Source: Gentiana macrophylla (lineage: Eukaryota > Streptophyta > Magnoliopsida > Gentianales > Gentianaceae). Taken from it: a DNA stretch of 64,000 nt. The notes under the pieces were generated by a model. The model was given only the letters and a program-made list of their open reading frames with translations. It had not been told where the DNA came from and searched no databases. The stretch lies in assembly GCA_026214975.1 (NCBI GenBank), contig JAOBSW010001133.1, forward strand, positions 1 through 64,000, in the 5' to 3' direction. Every line of letters starts with the position of its first letter. Positions within the stretch are counted from its first letter, which is position 1. Position numbers and translations under genes: made by a program. Of the stretch, positions 32,143 through 43,107 are shown piece after piece.

Positions 32143-33330
32143 GGATGTCTTGTAGCTCAAGGACTACAAGTGAGGACGATGATGTTCACGGATATGCCAT
32201 TGGCGACGTAGAGGAAGTTAGCACCTCTGGCAGTTATGGTGATGGTATGGTGTTGGTCTAATTACCTCTGTCCGTGTCGGGCCGCAGGAAAAAGGTCGTG
32301 TATAAGGTTCCTCGTGAACTAGCCACAACATTTAAGAAACCCAAGTGGAAGGAGGCCTCTAGGGCTAAGGGCTAGAAAAAGAAAACGAGCCTTTGACGAT
32401 GAGAACGAACCTAAGAAAAGGAATTAAACCCCTAGGCCTAATAATCCTGAGGCAGCTCGAGAAGGCTCAGTGGGCAGCGATTCAGACTCGTCTCGACAAC
32501 CCGGGTACCTTTTCTGAGTTCAGAATATCTAAGGATTATGCCTTTTTGGGCTTTTGCACTGAAACCGATGATGGCAAGATAGAAGGCACCCTAGTCGACA
32601 TGGATCGGTCCGGTCAATGTCTAGAAGACGATGCTCTGATCCTCTATTATGACCATTTCATTGTGGGGCTTCGCTGCCCTTAGACCCTTCTTTATGGAGG
32701 TGATGGAAAAGTTGGCCGCTCTGCCAGGTGATTTTACTCCTGGAGCGGTGAGAAAAGTGATGGCTTATATAGTATTGAGCTGAATCATAAAGCATGAGCC
32801 CACTCTTCCCTTTTTCATGCATTTTTATGGCTTCAGCAAGGTGACCACCAACGGGCCCGAGTCTAGTAACTTTTAGTTGGCTAGGATCAAATTCAAGTAG
32901 TGTTGACTATTTTACTGGCTTACTGATAAAGTCACGCATTGGTAGAGGCAGGGGATGATCGTTGAGTCCGCCGTAGGATGGCCCATTCCGAAAATCGGCC
33001 AACGTGATGAGAAAAGGTCATATTCCATTCTCATTCCCAACAATCTTGAGGCCGACAAGGAGGTACTCATTAATAAGATCGATGAGCTTATTGGGTGGGA
33101 TGGCTGCACCCCAAAAAGGACTTTCAGTTGGAGGGCTCTGATCGATCTGAAGGCACCCTAATACTGTATAGTGAGTATCCCCAGGCCTATCAATGCTCAA
33201 CGTGCCCTTGAAGTTACAAAGCTGATGTCTAATGAGGATTTTTATGGGGAATGTCATCATGGCAAATATGTCCCGTCTAAGTGTCAGACGTGCGGTGGGA
33301 AACCGTCTCAGCGGGACCCCAGTAACCCTA

Positions 33331-33467
33331 GTAAAAATTTTTATTTTTCTTTTGTTTTGTATTTCCCAGCTTCTCTTATTTAGCGTCGGCTTGCTTAGTC
33401 TTTTGTATTTAGATTTTGATTTTCATATCTTATTGCATGCGAGGTTAACTGCTGAAATCTTGCACAG
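33331..33467 (+). other. Candidate intron in the antisense ORF (137 bp)
   Basis: It has GTAAAAATTT at the 5' end, a T-rich body with in-frame stops, and CTTGCACAG at the 3' end. Coding-like sequence lies on both sides. Confidence 0.5.
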
Positions 33468-34268
33468 GCATCATGGGTAACACAACTATGTAATGCAATG
33501 CCAAAATCGTCTGGATCAAGGAGGAGAAGAAAGAAAAGTTAATGCTAATGGCTGCAAGTAAGGGAGCCAATCCTCTCTTTGCTGATATGGCGAACACACT
33601 CTCTACCGATCCTGCTTCTATTGAGGAGCCGTTGAACACTGTGCCCGCTGGTGAGTCCTTGGGGACGAGTGAGGCAATCCCCGATGTGGATGAGGTCGGC
33701 AAATGAAAAAGCAAGAAGGGCGCATTGAAAGTGAAGCCTTCTATTGGGCTCATTGTGGAAGAGGTTGTCGAGGTGTCTGAGCCGGCCTCTAAGAAGCAAA
33801 AGACTAGCGATGTCGGCCAGCTTTAAGGCACCATTGCTACACATCCTGCCAAGTCTACTGAGCCTGCTGCAACTGAGGTCGCTCATGGTGTAACCATCGA
33901 TTTGATTGAGAGTCCGGATAAAAATATTGAGAATGGCAAATAGCAGGTCACCGGATCTACCTTGGTGCTGGTGCCACCCAAGAGAAATATTTTGACTGGG
34001 GCCACTATAAAACCAGCCATGTGGATGGACCTAGACTTCATGAGGCGGCTTTTTGATGTGTGGTGGTAGGGAGCTGGGCACGTCGATCGGAGATGTGATT
34101 CCTTTGAGGAATTTGAACTTTTATTAGCCTAATGAGGTGCAGTGGATGGTGGGTAGAGGGATCGTGTCCCAGATCGTGCAAGAGCACAAAGTGGTGTCGG
34201 CGGCTTTGGCGGGTCCATTGAACATTGCTCACAATCTATCCAACGCGATTGGATTTTTAGGCTTCACG

Positions 34269-34358
34269 GTGAGGGCAGTAAATCGTCCTCATACTTTTAT
34301 TCCTTTTATTTTTTCTGCCCCTATAATGTTTTGTGGGCTGATGTATTTCTTTCTTCAG
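34269..34358 (+). other. Candidate intron in the antisense ORF (90 bp)
   Basis: The 5' site is CACG/GTGAGGG and the 3' site TTTCTTTCTTCAG/GTCTC. The interior is T-rich and encodes a non-conserved hydrophobic run (FIPFIFSAPIMFCGLMYFF), while flanking sequence fits the coiled-coil protein. 90 bp is a typical plant intron size. Confidence 0.6.
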
Positions 34359-35056
34359 GTCTCTACTGAGTTCCTGCAGATCGAGTATGCAAAAACTACT
34401 GAGGCAATGCAGATACTGAATCAATTTGTGGAGATGCAAAAAAAGATTGCGCATGAAGCAGAGCAAGCCGATAAGGATAAAAAGGCCCTCCGGGCTGAAG
34501 TCAATTGGCTCCGAGCTAAAACTGAGACCCTTGCCAAAAAGGCTAAAGATGCTAGTGGCATGCAAAAAGCTGCTGAGGCTCAGAGGGATGGGGCCGCTTC
34601 CAAGTTGAGGGAAGAGCATGAGATGATTGAGAAGCTCATAGCCAAGCTAAGCGAGTCTGATATCATCATCGCTGAACATGTTCATGAGCTGAAAAAGGCA
34701 CGGCTAGACGGCTTCGATCAAGGGTTCTATCATATATACTGATGTGTATGGAATGCTCACGGTCCAAATTATGCCAATCTCGATACCTTACAATAATGGC
34801 TCACCATTGATCAAGATGATCCATCTCTGAGGTTTTTCCACCCCGATCTTCCTTACACCACCGAGCAGTAGACCGATATCGAAGCTAGTCAGAGGATTAC
34901 GAACCAGCCGATCTAGGATCCCTTTTCGGTTAATAAAGTCAACCTTTGCACCATGATTAAGGAGTGGGAAGATCTGGCCACTAAGGATGCTGAAGAGCTT
35001 GGAGGTGAGGCCAATGACGGAGCTGAAGGTGGGTCCAAAAAGAGTGCATTTTACAC

Positions 35057-35229
35057 ACTTTTTCAATTCGAGATTTTCAATAAAGATAAGATTTTTATGT
35101 TTACTTGTCGCTTAATTAGGTTACAAGTTGAAGGCTTAGATGATCAGCAGTATCTTGAAGGTTGGATCATTTTTTCTAGAATTTAAGGTAAGAGGCACTT
35201 TCTAATGAGTAATTCTAGTTTTATAATGA
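35057..35229 (+). other. Junction between antisense ORF and truncated 5' LTR of chromovirus K
   Basis: AT-rich sequence that matches neither the antisense ORF nor the 3' LTR of K as far as I can align by eye. It probably includes a deletion scar, because the first about 0.8 kb of the LTR is missing. Confidence 0.4.
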
Positions 35230-35269
35230 TAGGTTGAGTTCCGGTGAGTTCTGTGAACATTCTGGTGCA

Positions 35270-35390
35270 TTTTGGCGCGCCCCAACATGTTTGGCGCCCC
35301 CCAAACCTGAACAAAGAGTTTAGTGAAGTCTCTGAAGCAGTTTTGGCGCACGCCAAAGGTGTTGGCGCCCTCCAACACTATCTAAGTGAT
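35270..35390. repeat. GGCGCGCC-type repeat array in LTR K
   Basis: TTTTGGCGCGCCCCAACATG, TTTGGCGCCCCCCAAAC, TTTTGGCGCACGCCAAAGG and TTGGCGCCCTCCAACA follow each other, with TTGGCGC...CCAA arms forming short inverted repeats. The 3' LTR carries the corresponding array at 47402-47565 with one more unit. Confidence 0.85.
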
Positions 35391-35653
35391 ATTTTGTGTG
35401 TTTTAAGCTACGAGATGAGTCCTAAATGTTACCCATTGATCTAATAACACTAAATGAACATGACAAAGCCTTGATTAAGCTTCTAATGCGTTTAGTTCCG
35501 GCACCGAATGTACTCTTCTATAGTGTTGAAATTCGGGACAGTCATAAGGGTATGAATGGCTTGTGCTTTGATGAATTAGTATTCATCAATGTCTGTGTAC
35601 GTGTTTAGGGTGTTGTGTCTAGAGTCTAAGTGAGAGAGTAGAGCTGCTAAGTG

Positions 35654-35658
35654 AGCTT
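35654..35658 (+). repeat. Left target-site duplication of element C (AGCTT)
   Basis: AGCTT precedes TGATAAGTAG and recurs at 40454-40458. The uninterrupted LTR copy at 47837-47856 reads AAGTGAGGTTCTACC across the empty site. Confidence 0.93.
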
Positions 35659-37246
35659 TGATAAGTAGAGATTTCGTAATCCGGCTCGATCAAATACAAT
35701 TTATAAAACTCGAAACCTTAGGCAAAACACACTTTCTAACCGGCAGTGAACCGGATCGATCGTAGGTAGTGCGTTCAGAGTCCGAGGTCGATCCTACGAG
35801 GAGATTGAATCGAATACAAAACTTGTGTTAAAATCAGAGGGCAAAGAATATATGAACAAGACAAAAGATCGAAGCTTTTACTATTACACGGCATAAACAA
35901 GGATCTGAATCAAGACTTTTATCCAGAGTAAATTTCATCAAACTAATGATCTACACAATCAAAACCATATAGAGAGAAAACAAATTAAAATCAGAAAACT
36001 CACAATAATGAAGATCTAAAGATTGCAGATCAAGACTTTTGAATCCTAAATCAGCAAAAGATATCAACCTTTAATTCATACAATGATCCTAGGCACGAAC
36101 TCCACCAAGCTATCGATCGAATATTGTATTCTACTCCATATTTAAAAATCTAAACTAAGAAATTGAAATACGGGTCCTAGTCCAGAGCTCTAATCCGACT
36201 ATTTAGATGTCAACCAGTCATAACAACCTCCGAAGCGGCTGGGTTGAGCACCTAAGCCGACCTCAAACTCAGTCTAGGCCAATAAAAGTCAGAATATATG
36301 TTCTCTTAGGTTTAGCTGCTCTTAAATAGGCAAAAATCGCGACTTTGACCTAGTTGGGCCGACCAACTTGGCCCATTTAACTCGTCTTCGGTAAACTGGT
36401 GATAACTTGCTGTGTAGAGCTCCGATTTGAGCTCCGATGCGTTGGAAATCTCGTTCAATTCCATACAACTATCATGCAGATGAATCGACCGTAAAATGCC
36501 CTCAAGATGGGTCAAAATAAAGATTAATGAACAGGCATGGTGAAATCACTCGCCGCCGCCACAAACGCCGGTCTGAGTCCCTCCAAACGCTCGTTTGCAT
36601 GGAAAATATGATGATATTAGGGTTTCGTCTTCAGTGAACCAGCGTTTGCCCTTCTTTGAACGCCTGTTTGCTAAATCATGTCTTGAGGGAAAACGCCCGT
36701 CTATGTATCATGGACGCCCGTTTCCCTTGTATGAGCTTTCTGATTCGGGCTGAACCCATCCAAACGCCAGTTTGGGGGTCATTGGGACAGTCGTCTAGCT
36801 AAAAACCCAACTTTCTGAATGAAGTGTCAACTCTGTAAACTCCCGTTTGGAATGGGCAATCGCTCGTTTGGGTCAGGCTCACTGCAAACGCTAGTTTGCC
36901 TTGACTTTACTCCAAACTTGGCTTTTCTTCCACTTTCATGCCACACTTGTGCCTTGATATATTCTTTCACTTTAAAATATCGCCTTCTGGGCCTCGAGTC
37001 ACCTAAGTTCTGCAATAAACACACTAACAAAACACCACGCATAATTCCGTAAGACAAAAGTACTTGGAAAAGAGTTAAATATCGTTAAAAAGGCAGAGTT
37101 TACTATCGGTATGACACTTTAACTCCCCGTGCGTATAACTCTCGATATTACTCTCAAACAGGTCTATATCTACCCAAAACATGCCAATAAAGTGATAAAC
37201 GGGGGTAGATTCACATACAAAAGTGCAGTGAAGTTGACTCCCATCA
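35659..37246 (-). repeat. 3' LTR of element C (complete)
   Basis: TGATAAGTAG to GACTCCCATCA (1588 bp). The U5 box GGTCGATCCTACGAGGAG lies near 35787. A TATA-like GCCTATTTAAGAGC on the minus strand lies at about 36317-36330. An AAACGCCCGTTTG array lies at 36541-36900, upstream of it. Confidence 0.93.
36541..36900. repeat. Array of AAACGC/GCGTTTG half-palindromes in U3 of LTR C
   Basis: About a dozen copies of CAAACGC or GCGTTTG-like words occur, often paired as AAACGCCCGTTTG or AAACGCCAGTTTG. Examples are CCAAACGCTCGTTTGC near 36585, CAAACGCCAGTTTGG near 36760 and CAAACGCTAGTTTGCC near 36885. The second LTR has them at 39765-40105, often closer to the perfect palindrome (GGCAAACGCCCGTTTGG near 40060). 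Confidence 0.85.
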
Positions 37247-37266
37247 ACTACCCCACACTTAGCCTT
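37247..37266 (-). promoter_or_regulatory. Polypurine tract module of element C
   Basis: On the minus strand GGCTAAGTGTGGGGTAGT runs into the TGATGGGAG start of the LTR. Upstream is CTCGAGGACGAGCAAA, as in element F. Confidence 0.85.
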
Positions 37267-38528
37267 TGCTCGTCCTCGAGTAAACAGGCGTATTAAAAGA
37301 GACCAAGGGATCAACTTCACAAACGGGTATAAAACCACTCATATTGCCAAGGTTAAAGATAAGTAAAACAGTGAATGCAAACATCTTAACTCAATCGTTA
37401 TCAGACAAATGGAATGTGTATGTGTGAAAATTAGCTTCCAAGTCATAGACCAAATCACCGGTTCGGATTATAGACACTTAGCTATCGCGACTACACTAAA
37501 GCTCATTTTAATAACATCTCCACTAATTGTGACCAACCAAGGCTAAACACGGTCCAGTAGGACTTGAAGGGTTATAACGTTAAGCTCGGGACGGGGTTAA
37601 TCGAAAGGAAATTTTAGGACTGGAGGAAAGAAAATACGAGTGAACCTAATCATCTCATTTACTTCTATTCGAAAACATACTAAACCACACCAAACTCCTT
37701 CGATATTTCTATACTCATTGATAAACAACCCCAACTTTAACATCATACTTTCATTTACTCAAAACATCCTCCCTTGAATTTTTTTTTCTCAACTTTATTC
37801 AACTTTCTTTTTCTTCTTTTTTTTCTGTTTCATTTTCTTTCTTTTCATACTTTCAACTTTATATTTTTTATCGAACTCGAGCTCCTCCCCTTCATTATAT
37901 TAGCTCGTACCAACCAACTCCTCTCAAAACACGCACCATCTTCCACCCACACCTGATTCAGAAAGTGTGTCTAAAGTAACAATTAAGTCCACTCGTAGGG
38001 TCATCAAAAGGAACATGACCAATAATAAAGCTCAGGGTTAGGGATAACATAGGCTATGTAACCAAAACGGCTCATTTCGGACGGTGGTCAGACCGTCCGA
38101 TCAAGACTTAGAGGGGTTACGAGGATATAATGTTGGGATTTTGGCTCTAGTTGTGTCAAAGAAGCGCCAGGACTGTCATCCCGTGTCCTACCAAGGTCAA
38201 TCCTTCTATTTCGCCTCGAAGTTACGAAATGGGATCTAAGCAGTCGAATTGTGCTCAATTCTACCATAATCGTTCACTAGATCCTAAGGCCCATGAAATT
38301 GAAGCTAAACGTGCAAAAGAACTTCCATTTATAAGATAAACCTAGCGTCTTGCTATAATCATTTACTACTTCGCTAAGTCGTTTACGAAGAGAATGTGAA
38401 GTTTAAACATGCAAACGGACGTTAAAACCTTGGCAGATTTTAAAATCTGACTTGAAAACGGACACAGACTAAGTATATTAATGAACTGGCACATTTAAAC
38501 ATACAACTCAAACCAAGCTAAGTCTACC

Positions 38529-38563
38529 ACCCCACACTTTGAATGAAACACTGTCCTCAGTGT
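38529..38563 (-). promoter_or_regulatory. Internal second copy of the PPT module (element C)
   Basis: On the plus strand CCACCCCACACTTT and then CACTGTCCTCAGTG repeat the layout of the terminal module. It lies about 1.28 kb from the 3' LTR, nearly the spacing seen in element F. Confidence 0.55.
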
Positions 38564-38994
38564 GTGTATGAAAGAGAAAGAATGCATAGCTTTAGACCCG
38601 GCGGAAAGGCGGGAACAAATCTCGTGACATCTTCTTATAAGCGCATCCCGTATACCTAAAGTCAAATAGACAGAAACAACGCAAACACATGCACTGGACG
38701 TGGTCCACGTGCCAAAAGTATGCAACAGATACACTGGGGATATAAAATAAAGAAGCCATGCCACATCAGTAGACTCGAAACACAAACAATCACTCAACAT
38801 GGACTGTAATAGATGGAAAAATAACCATAAAGGTAAAAGAACAGAACATCTACGCATATCATATAAAGGCTACAGAGGGTCACATTAAAACATCCATGTC
38901 GAGTAGTGAAAGCATGTATCACAATCAAATTCTCCTCACTATATTCATCGTGAATTCCTCTTAGACACACCTAAGCTTGCTTTATTCCAAAAAG

Positions 38995-40453
38995 ATTCCA
39001 CAAGGAGATTGAAACAAATACAAAACTTGTGTTAAAATCAGAGGGCAAAGAGTATTTGAACAAGACAAAAGATCGAAGCTTTTACTATTACACGGCATAA
39101 ACAAGGATCTGAATCAAGACTTTTATCCAGAGTAAATTTCATCAAACTAATGATCTACACAATCAAAACCATATTGAGAGAAAACAAATCGAAATCAGAA
39201 AACTCACAATAATGAAGATCTAAATATTGCAGATCAAGACTTTTGAATCCTAAATCAGCAAAAAATATCAACCTTTAATTCATACAATGATCCCAGACAT
39301 GAAATCCACCAAGCTATTGATCGAATATCGTATTCTACTCCATATTTAAAAATCTAAACTAAGAAATTGAAATACGGGGCCTAGTCCAGAGCTCTAATCC
39401 GACTATTTAGATGTCAACCTGTCATAAAAACCGCCGAAGCGGCTGGGTTGAGCACCTAAGCCGTCCTTAAACTCAGTCTAGGCCAATAAAAGTCAGAATA
39501 TATGTCCTCTTAGGTTTAGCTGCTCTTAAATAGGCAAAAATCGCGACCTTGACCTAGTTGGGCCGACAAACTTGGCCCATTTAACTCGTCTTCAGTAAAA
39601 TGGTGATAACTTGCTTTGTAGGGCTCCGATTTGAACGATTCAAGATGCGTTGGAAAGTTCGTTCAATTCCCTACAAATTTCATGCAGACGACTTGACCAG
39701 AAAATGCATCCTAGATGGGTAAAAATAAAGATTAATGAACAGGCATGGTGAAATACTGCGGTCGGCCACAAACGCCCGTCTGAGTCCCTCCAAACGCTCG
39801 TTTTCCTGGAAAATATGATGATATTAGGGTTTCGTCTTCAGTGAACCAGCGTTTGCCCTTCTTTGAATGGCTGTTTGCTAAATCATGTCTTGAGGGAAAA
39901 CGCCCGTCTATGTATCATGGACGCCCGTTTGCCTTGTATGAGCTTTCTGATTCGGGCTGAACCCATCCAAACGCCAGTTTGGGGGTCATTGGGATGCTCG
40001 TCCATCTATAAACCCAACTTTCTGAATGAAGTGTCAACTCTAGAAACGCCCATTTGGAATGGGCAAACGCCCGTTTGGGTCAGGCTCACTGCAAACGCCA
40101 ATTTGCCTTGACTTTACTCCAAATTTGGCTTTTCTTCCACTTTCATGCAACACTTGTGCCTTGATAAACTCTTTCACTTTAAAATATCGCCTTCCGGGCC
40201 TCAAGTCACCTAAGTCCTGCAATAAACTCACTAACAAAACACCACGCATAATTCCGCAAGACAAAAGTACTCGGAAAATAGTTAAATATCGTTAAAAAGG
40301 CTGAGTTTACTATCGACATGACACTTTAACTCCCCGTGCGTATAACTCTCGATATTTCTCTCAAACAGGTCTATATCTACCCAAAACATGTCAATAAAGT
40401 GATAAACGGCGGTAGATTCACATACAAAAGTGCAGTGAAGTTGACTCCCATCA
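38995..40453 (-). repeat. 5' LTR of element C, truncated
   Basis: It matches 35795-37246 but lacks the first about 135 bp and the adjoining PBS. It ends TTGACTCCCATCA at the right TSD. Differences from the other LTR are scattered substitutions. Confidence 0.93.
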
Positions 40454-40458
40454 AGCTT
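40454..40458 (+). repeat. Right target-site duplication of element C (AGCTT)
   Basis: The duplicate of 35654-35658, followed by CTACCTTGAAAACAC, the continuing LTR of K. Confidence 0.93.
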
Positions 40459-41411
40459 CTACCTTGAAAACACTTAGGTGGCTAGTTAATGATTAATAAT
40501 TTACATAAGTGTATAGTAAAAGACTAAACATTGTAACATTATTGGTAAGGCACTTGTTTATATCGCGATGTGTGGGCAGTCAGATTAGGTGAATAACTCT
40601 ACTGGCTTATAAACGGCTAAATAGTAGAGTGACTTCACCGAACGTGTATACTATCAAGTCTTAACCCGTGGCTATTGGTGTGATCCACTAATAGGTTGTA
40701 AACGATACCTCATGGTGGGCAGCACCATGTGTAATGCCCTTGAATGCCGGTGTAACAAACTTGAGTAAAGCTAGAAAAGTTTAATCATAACATGCTGATA
40801 AGCATGAAGTGAACCCTAGTATTGAGTCGGTCAAATAAAGATAACTTAACAACTATGTAAATCCTTCTTTGTGAAATCTAGTTAATGCAATAGCTTATGT
40901 TTCTTACTAAGTACCTTTGTACTTACCTCAAATGCATGTTTGTTGTGTTTGGGGTTGAGAAGATGAACAGGTTGAACATGAGTTTGACGAGGACTTTGAA
41001 GATGATCTTTGATGCTCCTGTCATACTATGCTTTTATCATATTTCTTTTTACTAGACTATGTTGTTTCCCTTTCATGTTTTATGTTGTAATTTCATTTCA
41101 AGACATTTGGCATTTCATGATATTTTCTTGTAAGATATTTGTTGTATTTCTTTCCTTTCTCTAATCATCGTATGGTTGTAAGATTTGAAGTTCGTTACTG
41201 TAAGATATCTTTTATGTCTTTAGTATGGTTGAGTTTCTATTCATATCTTGTACCAAAATAAAATATTCACCCGAGTCTTTTAGCTTATGTACTTGCGAAA
41301 CTTGATACGAAGTAGTAGAGCTTACGTATAATATAGATTTTATTTTGTATTATACGTGCCGAACGTTCTATTTCCAGGTAAGGACTTGGTATCCAGGAAT
41401 GGGGTGTTACT
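40459..41411 (+). repeat. 5' LTR of K, right fragment
   Basis: It aligns with 47848-48801 in the 3' LTR and ends GGGGTGTTAC before the PBS. The terminal A of TTACA appears changed to T. Confidence 0.92.
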
Positions 41412-41413
41412 CT

Positions 41414-41425
41414 TGGTATTAGAGC
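41414..41425 (+). promoter_or_regulatory. PBS, initiator tRNA-Met, element K
   Basis: TGGTATTAGAGC is one substitution from the canonical TGGTATCAGAGC and lies 2 bp after the LTR. Confidence 0.85.
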
Positions 41426-41506
41426 AAAGCATCCTTTAGGTTTCCTTTCTTGAGATAAGATCCTTTAGATCTTTTAGTAACGTTCTGGTTTCGTTTAATC
41501 ATCAGG

Positions 41507-42920
41507 ATGGTGTTCACTAGAATTGGAGCAAGTGCGGAACCGTCAGGAGTTAGACGTGAGAGTCCGATACCAGTTGTAGGAAATGGATTTGTGAGGCAGA
41601 ACCCCTCGTTTCACCCAAGCTTCTCACCACCCCCTCATACGGCGACCCCAACACCGCGATCTTATCAGGAGCAACCTCCATAATGGCATGTGGGAAGTTC
41701 AGTTCAGTTTACGATGGTAAGTGATATTCTAGCGGGCTTTGTACCACCACAAGTGACAGAAGTTTATCCTCCACCACCACCCGTAAGCCACGGCTTCCAA
41801 CCACTGCTTACCCTCCATACCAGCAAACCTTCTACCCTCCATCTGCAAGTTCCCAACCTCAACCTACAATCCCACCATCACCACGGTTTGATCATCTATA
41901 TGGCTTTGAATACCCAACTTATGAACTCCATCAACCATACCACCCTTCACCACACCATCCAAGGTACCACCCTTATCAACAAGCACCACCCGTGACTCAA
42001 CCTCAGCTGCCTTATCAACCACCTTATCCACCTCAAGCATCACAAGCACCCCCGGGTTATCCACCCGTTTATCCACCAGTGTATCCACCGGTTTACCCAC
42101 CTGGTTACCCTCCGGTTAGTCCTCAAGCATTTGAGTAGGCACCACCCGTGGATTGGTACACTAGGCTGAAAAAGAACCGTATGCAAGACTTTTATGGAAA
42201 TGGGGAACCACTCAAGGCTGAGATGTGGTTGAGGAGCTTTGAAAAGGCTTGTAGAAATGTGAATGTGCCTGAAGCTGAAATGGCTCAGTGCTGTGGGTTT
42301 TATTGTTGAATACGGCGGAGAGTTGGTTTGATGCAATAGAGAGTAGCCGATGTAAGGTTACGGATTGGAAAGAATTCAAGGAACTTTTCTATCATGAGTA
42401 CTACCCACCAGCAGTTAAAGAAAATCAAGCAAGTCTATTTTTGAGATATAGTCAAGGTCAACACACGACCGTGTCTCAATATACTAATCGTTTCAATGAG
42501 TTGGGAAGGTTTTATCCTGAAATCATGAAAGTTGAGGAGAAGAAAATGGCCCTTTATAAAAATGGATTATCTCATAAAATAGAAGCCGGTATGATGGGAG
42601 CTATGCCATGGAATATGGCAGAATTGTTGAACAAGGCCATAGAAGTGGAAACTTTTAAGAACAGGCCTTCGGTGATAGTTGGTGCTAAGAGAACATTTGG
42701 GATGAGTCAAGGGAGTAGTTGGCCAGCACCTCAATAGAATGTGAATAGGATGTCAGCATCCTTATCAGCAGCACCTTCAGCAAGTGCACCCCCTTGTCAG
42801 AAGTGCAAGAGGCACCATTCGGGTGAATGCAAGGCAAGCACAGGTAGTTGTTACTACTCTGGAGATCCAGGGCATTTTGCAAGGAATTGTCCCACCAAGG
42901 AAGGTAAAGAAAATCAAGTT
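41507..42920 (+). pseudogene. gag: Chromovirus Gag with zinc knuckle (element K)
   Basis: The start MVFTRIGASAEPSG (41507) leads to a Pro/Tyr-rich part whose best frame encodes repeated YPPVYPPVYPP (about 42050-42110). The Gag core follows: VDWYTRLKKNRMQDFYGNGE, WFDAIESSRCKVTDWKEFKE, LFYHEYYPPAVKENQ, YTNRFNELGRFYPE. The end has CQKCKRHHSGEC and a knuckle CYYSGDPGHFARNC in which Ser replaces the second Cys. Stops include TAA near 41681, TAG at 42136-42138 and TAG at 42735-42737, and at least two frameshifts are needed. Gag would form the particle; this one is dead. Confidence 0.88.
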
Positions 42921-43107
42921 TAAGGAAGCGGAAGAGGAAATTCAAGCCGACTGGTTCGAGTTTTTCTATGGAGTCAGAGATTATGGAACCAGATGACAAT
43001 GTTATCTCAGGTACTTTTAATTTGTTCATTCTATGTTATTCAAGTACTATTATGGCACGTTAAATCATGTTATAGTTGTATTTAAATAAATGAATTTACA
43101 TCTTTAG

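Larger units (their letters stand above)
32143..35056 (+). pseudogene. Antisense extra ORF of element T (putative gypsy-type transposon protein), main part
   Basis: The plus-strand coding segments are as follows. SCSSRTTSEDDDVHGYAIGD and RRKKVVYKVPRELATTFKK lie at 32145-32370. KAQWAAIQTRLDN, FLGFCTETDDGKIEGTLVD and FTPGAVRKVMAYIVLS follow at 32393-32785. FFMHFYGFSKVTTNGPESS comes next. LFADMANTLSTD and SEPASKKQKTSDVG lie at 33550-33825. A long coiled coil (EMQKKIAHEAEQADKDKKAL to HVHELKKARLDGFDQGF) lies at 34430-34735. The order (globular LTP-like N-terminus, linker, coiled coil, GFD.G, acidic tail) matches plant 'putative gypsy type transposon' proteins (Transposase_28-like), as I recall the family. 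Several stops and frameshifts break it. Candidate introns are at 33331-33467 and 34269-34358. The acidic C-terminus continues at 48802. Confidence 0.65.
35230..35658 (+). repeat. 5' LTR of K, left fragment
   Basis: It matches 47440-47850 in the 3' LTR, including CCCCAACATGTTTGGCGC, GAGTTTAGTGAAGTCTCT, AAGCTACGAGATGA and TTGATGAATTAGTATTCATC. It ends GCTAAGTGAGCTT at the insertion point of element C. The first about 0.8 kb of the LTR, including the TA microsatellite, is missing. Confidence 0.88.
37247..38994 (-). other. Internal non-coding region of element C
   Basis: No credible ORF. In plus coordinates it holds the PPT module (37247-37285), a block matching element F (37550-37605), and a T-rich tract (37778-37870). 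A second block matching F (38130-38245, GTCAAAGAAGCGCCAGGA) and an internal PPT-like module (38529-38563) follow. The end at 38994 is the deletion junction into the truncated LTR. Confidence 0.75.
35659..40453 (-). mobile_element. Element C: non-coding Athila-like element nested in the 5' LTR of K
   Basis: A complete 3' LTR (35659-37246) and a 5'-truncated second LTR (38995-40453) flank only about 1.75 kb of non-coding internal DNA. The AGCTT duplication is perfect. The missing part includes the PBS and the first about 135 bp of the right LTR. LTR structure, CATCA end, U5 box and PPT module relate it to A, F and D. It is either a LARD-like non-coding element or a deletion derivative of a coding one. 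Confidence 0.93.

Noticed and set aside
34137..34742. Host coiled-coil gene
   Set aside because: Its position within the Tat element and its likeness to transposon extra ORFs make a host gene unlikely.
36541..36900. CRISPR-like array of short repeats
   Set aside because: Units are degenerate, spacing is irregular, the setting is a plant LTR and both LTR copies carry it.
41690..41995. 101-codon frame in the 5' part of K gag
   Set aside because: A shifted reading of the Pro/Tyr-rich Gag segment; the Gag frame is the adjacent one.
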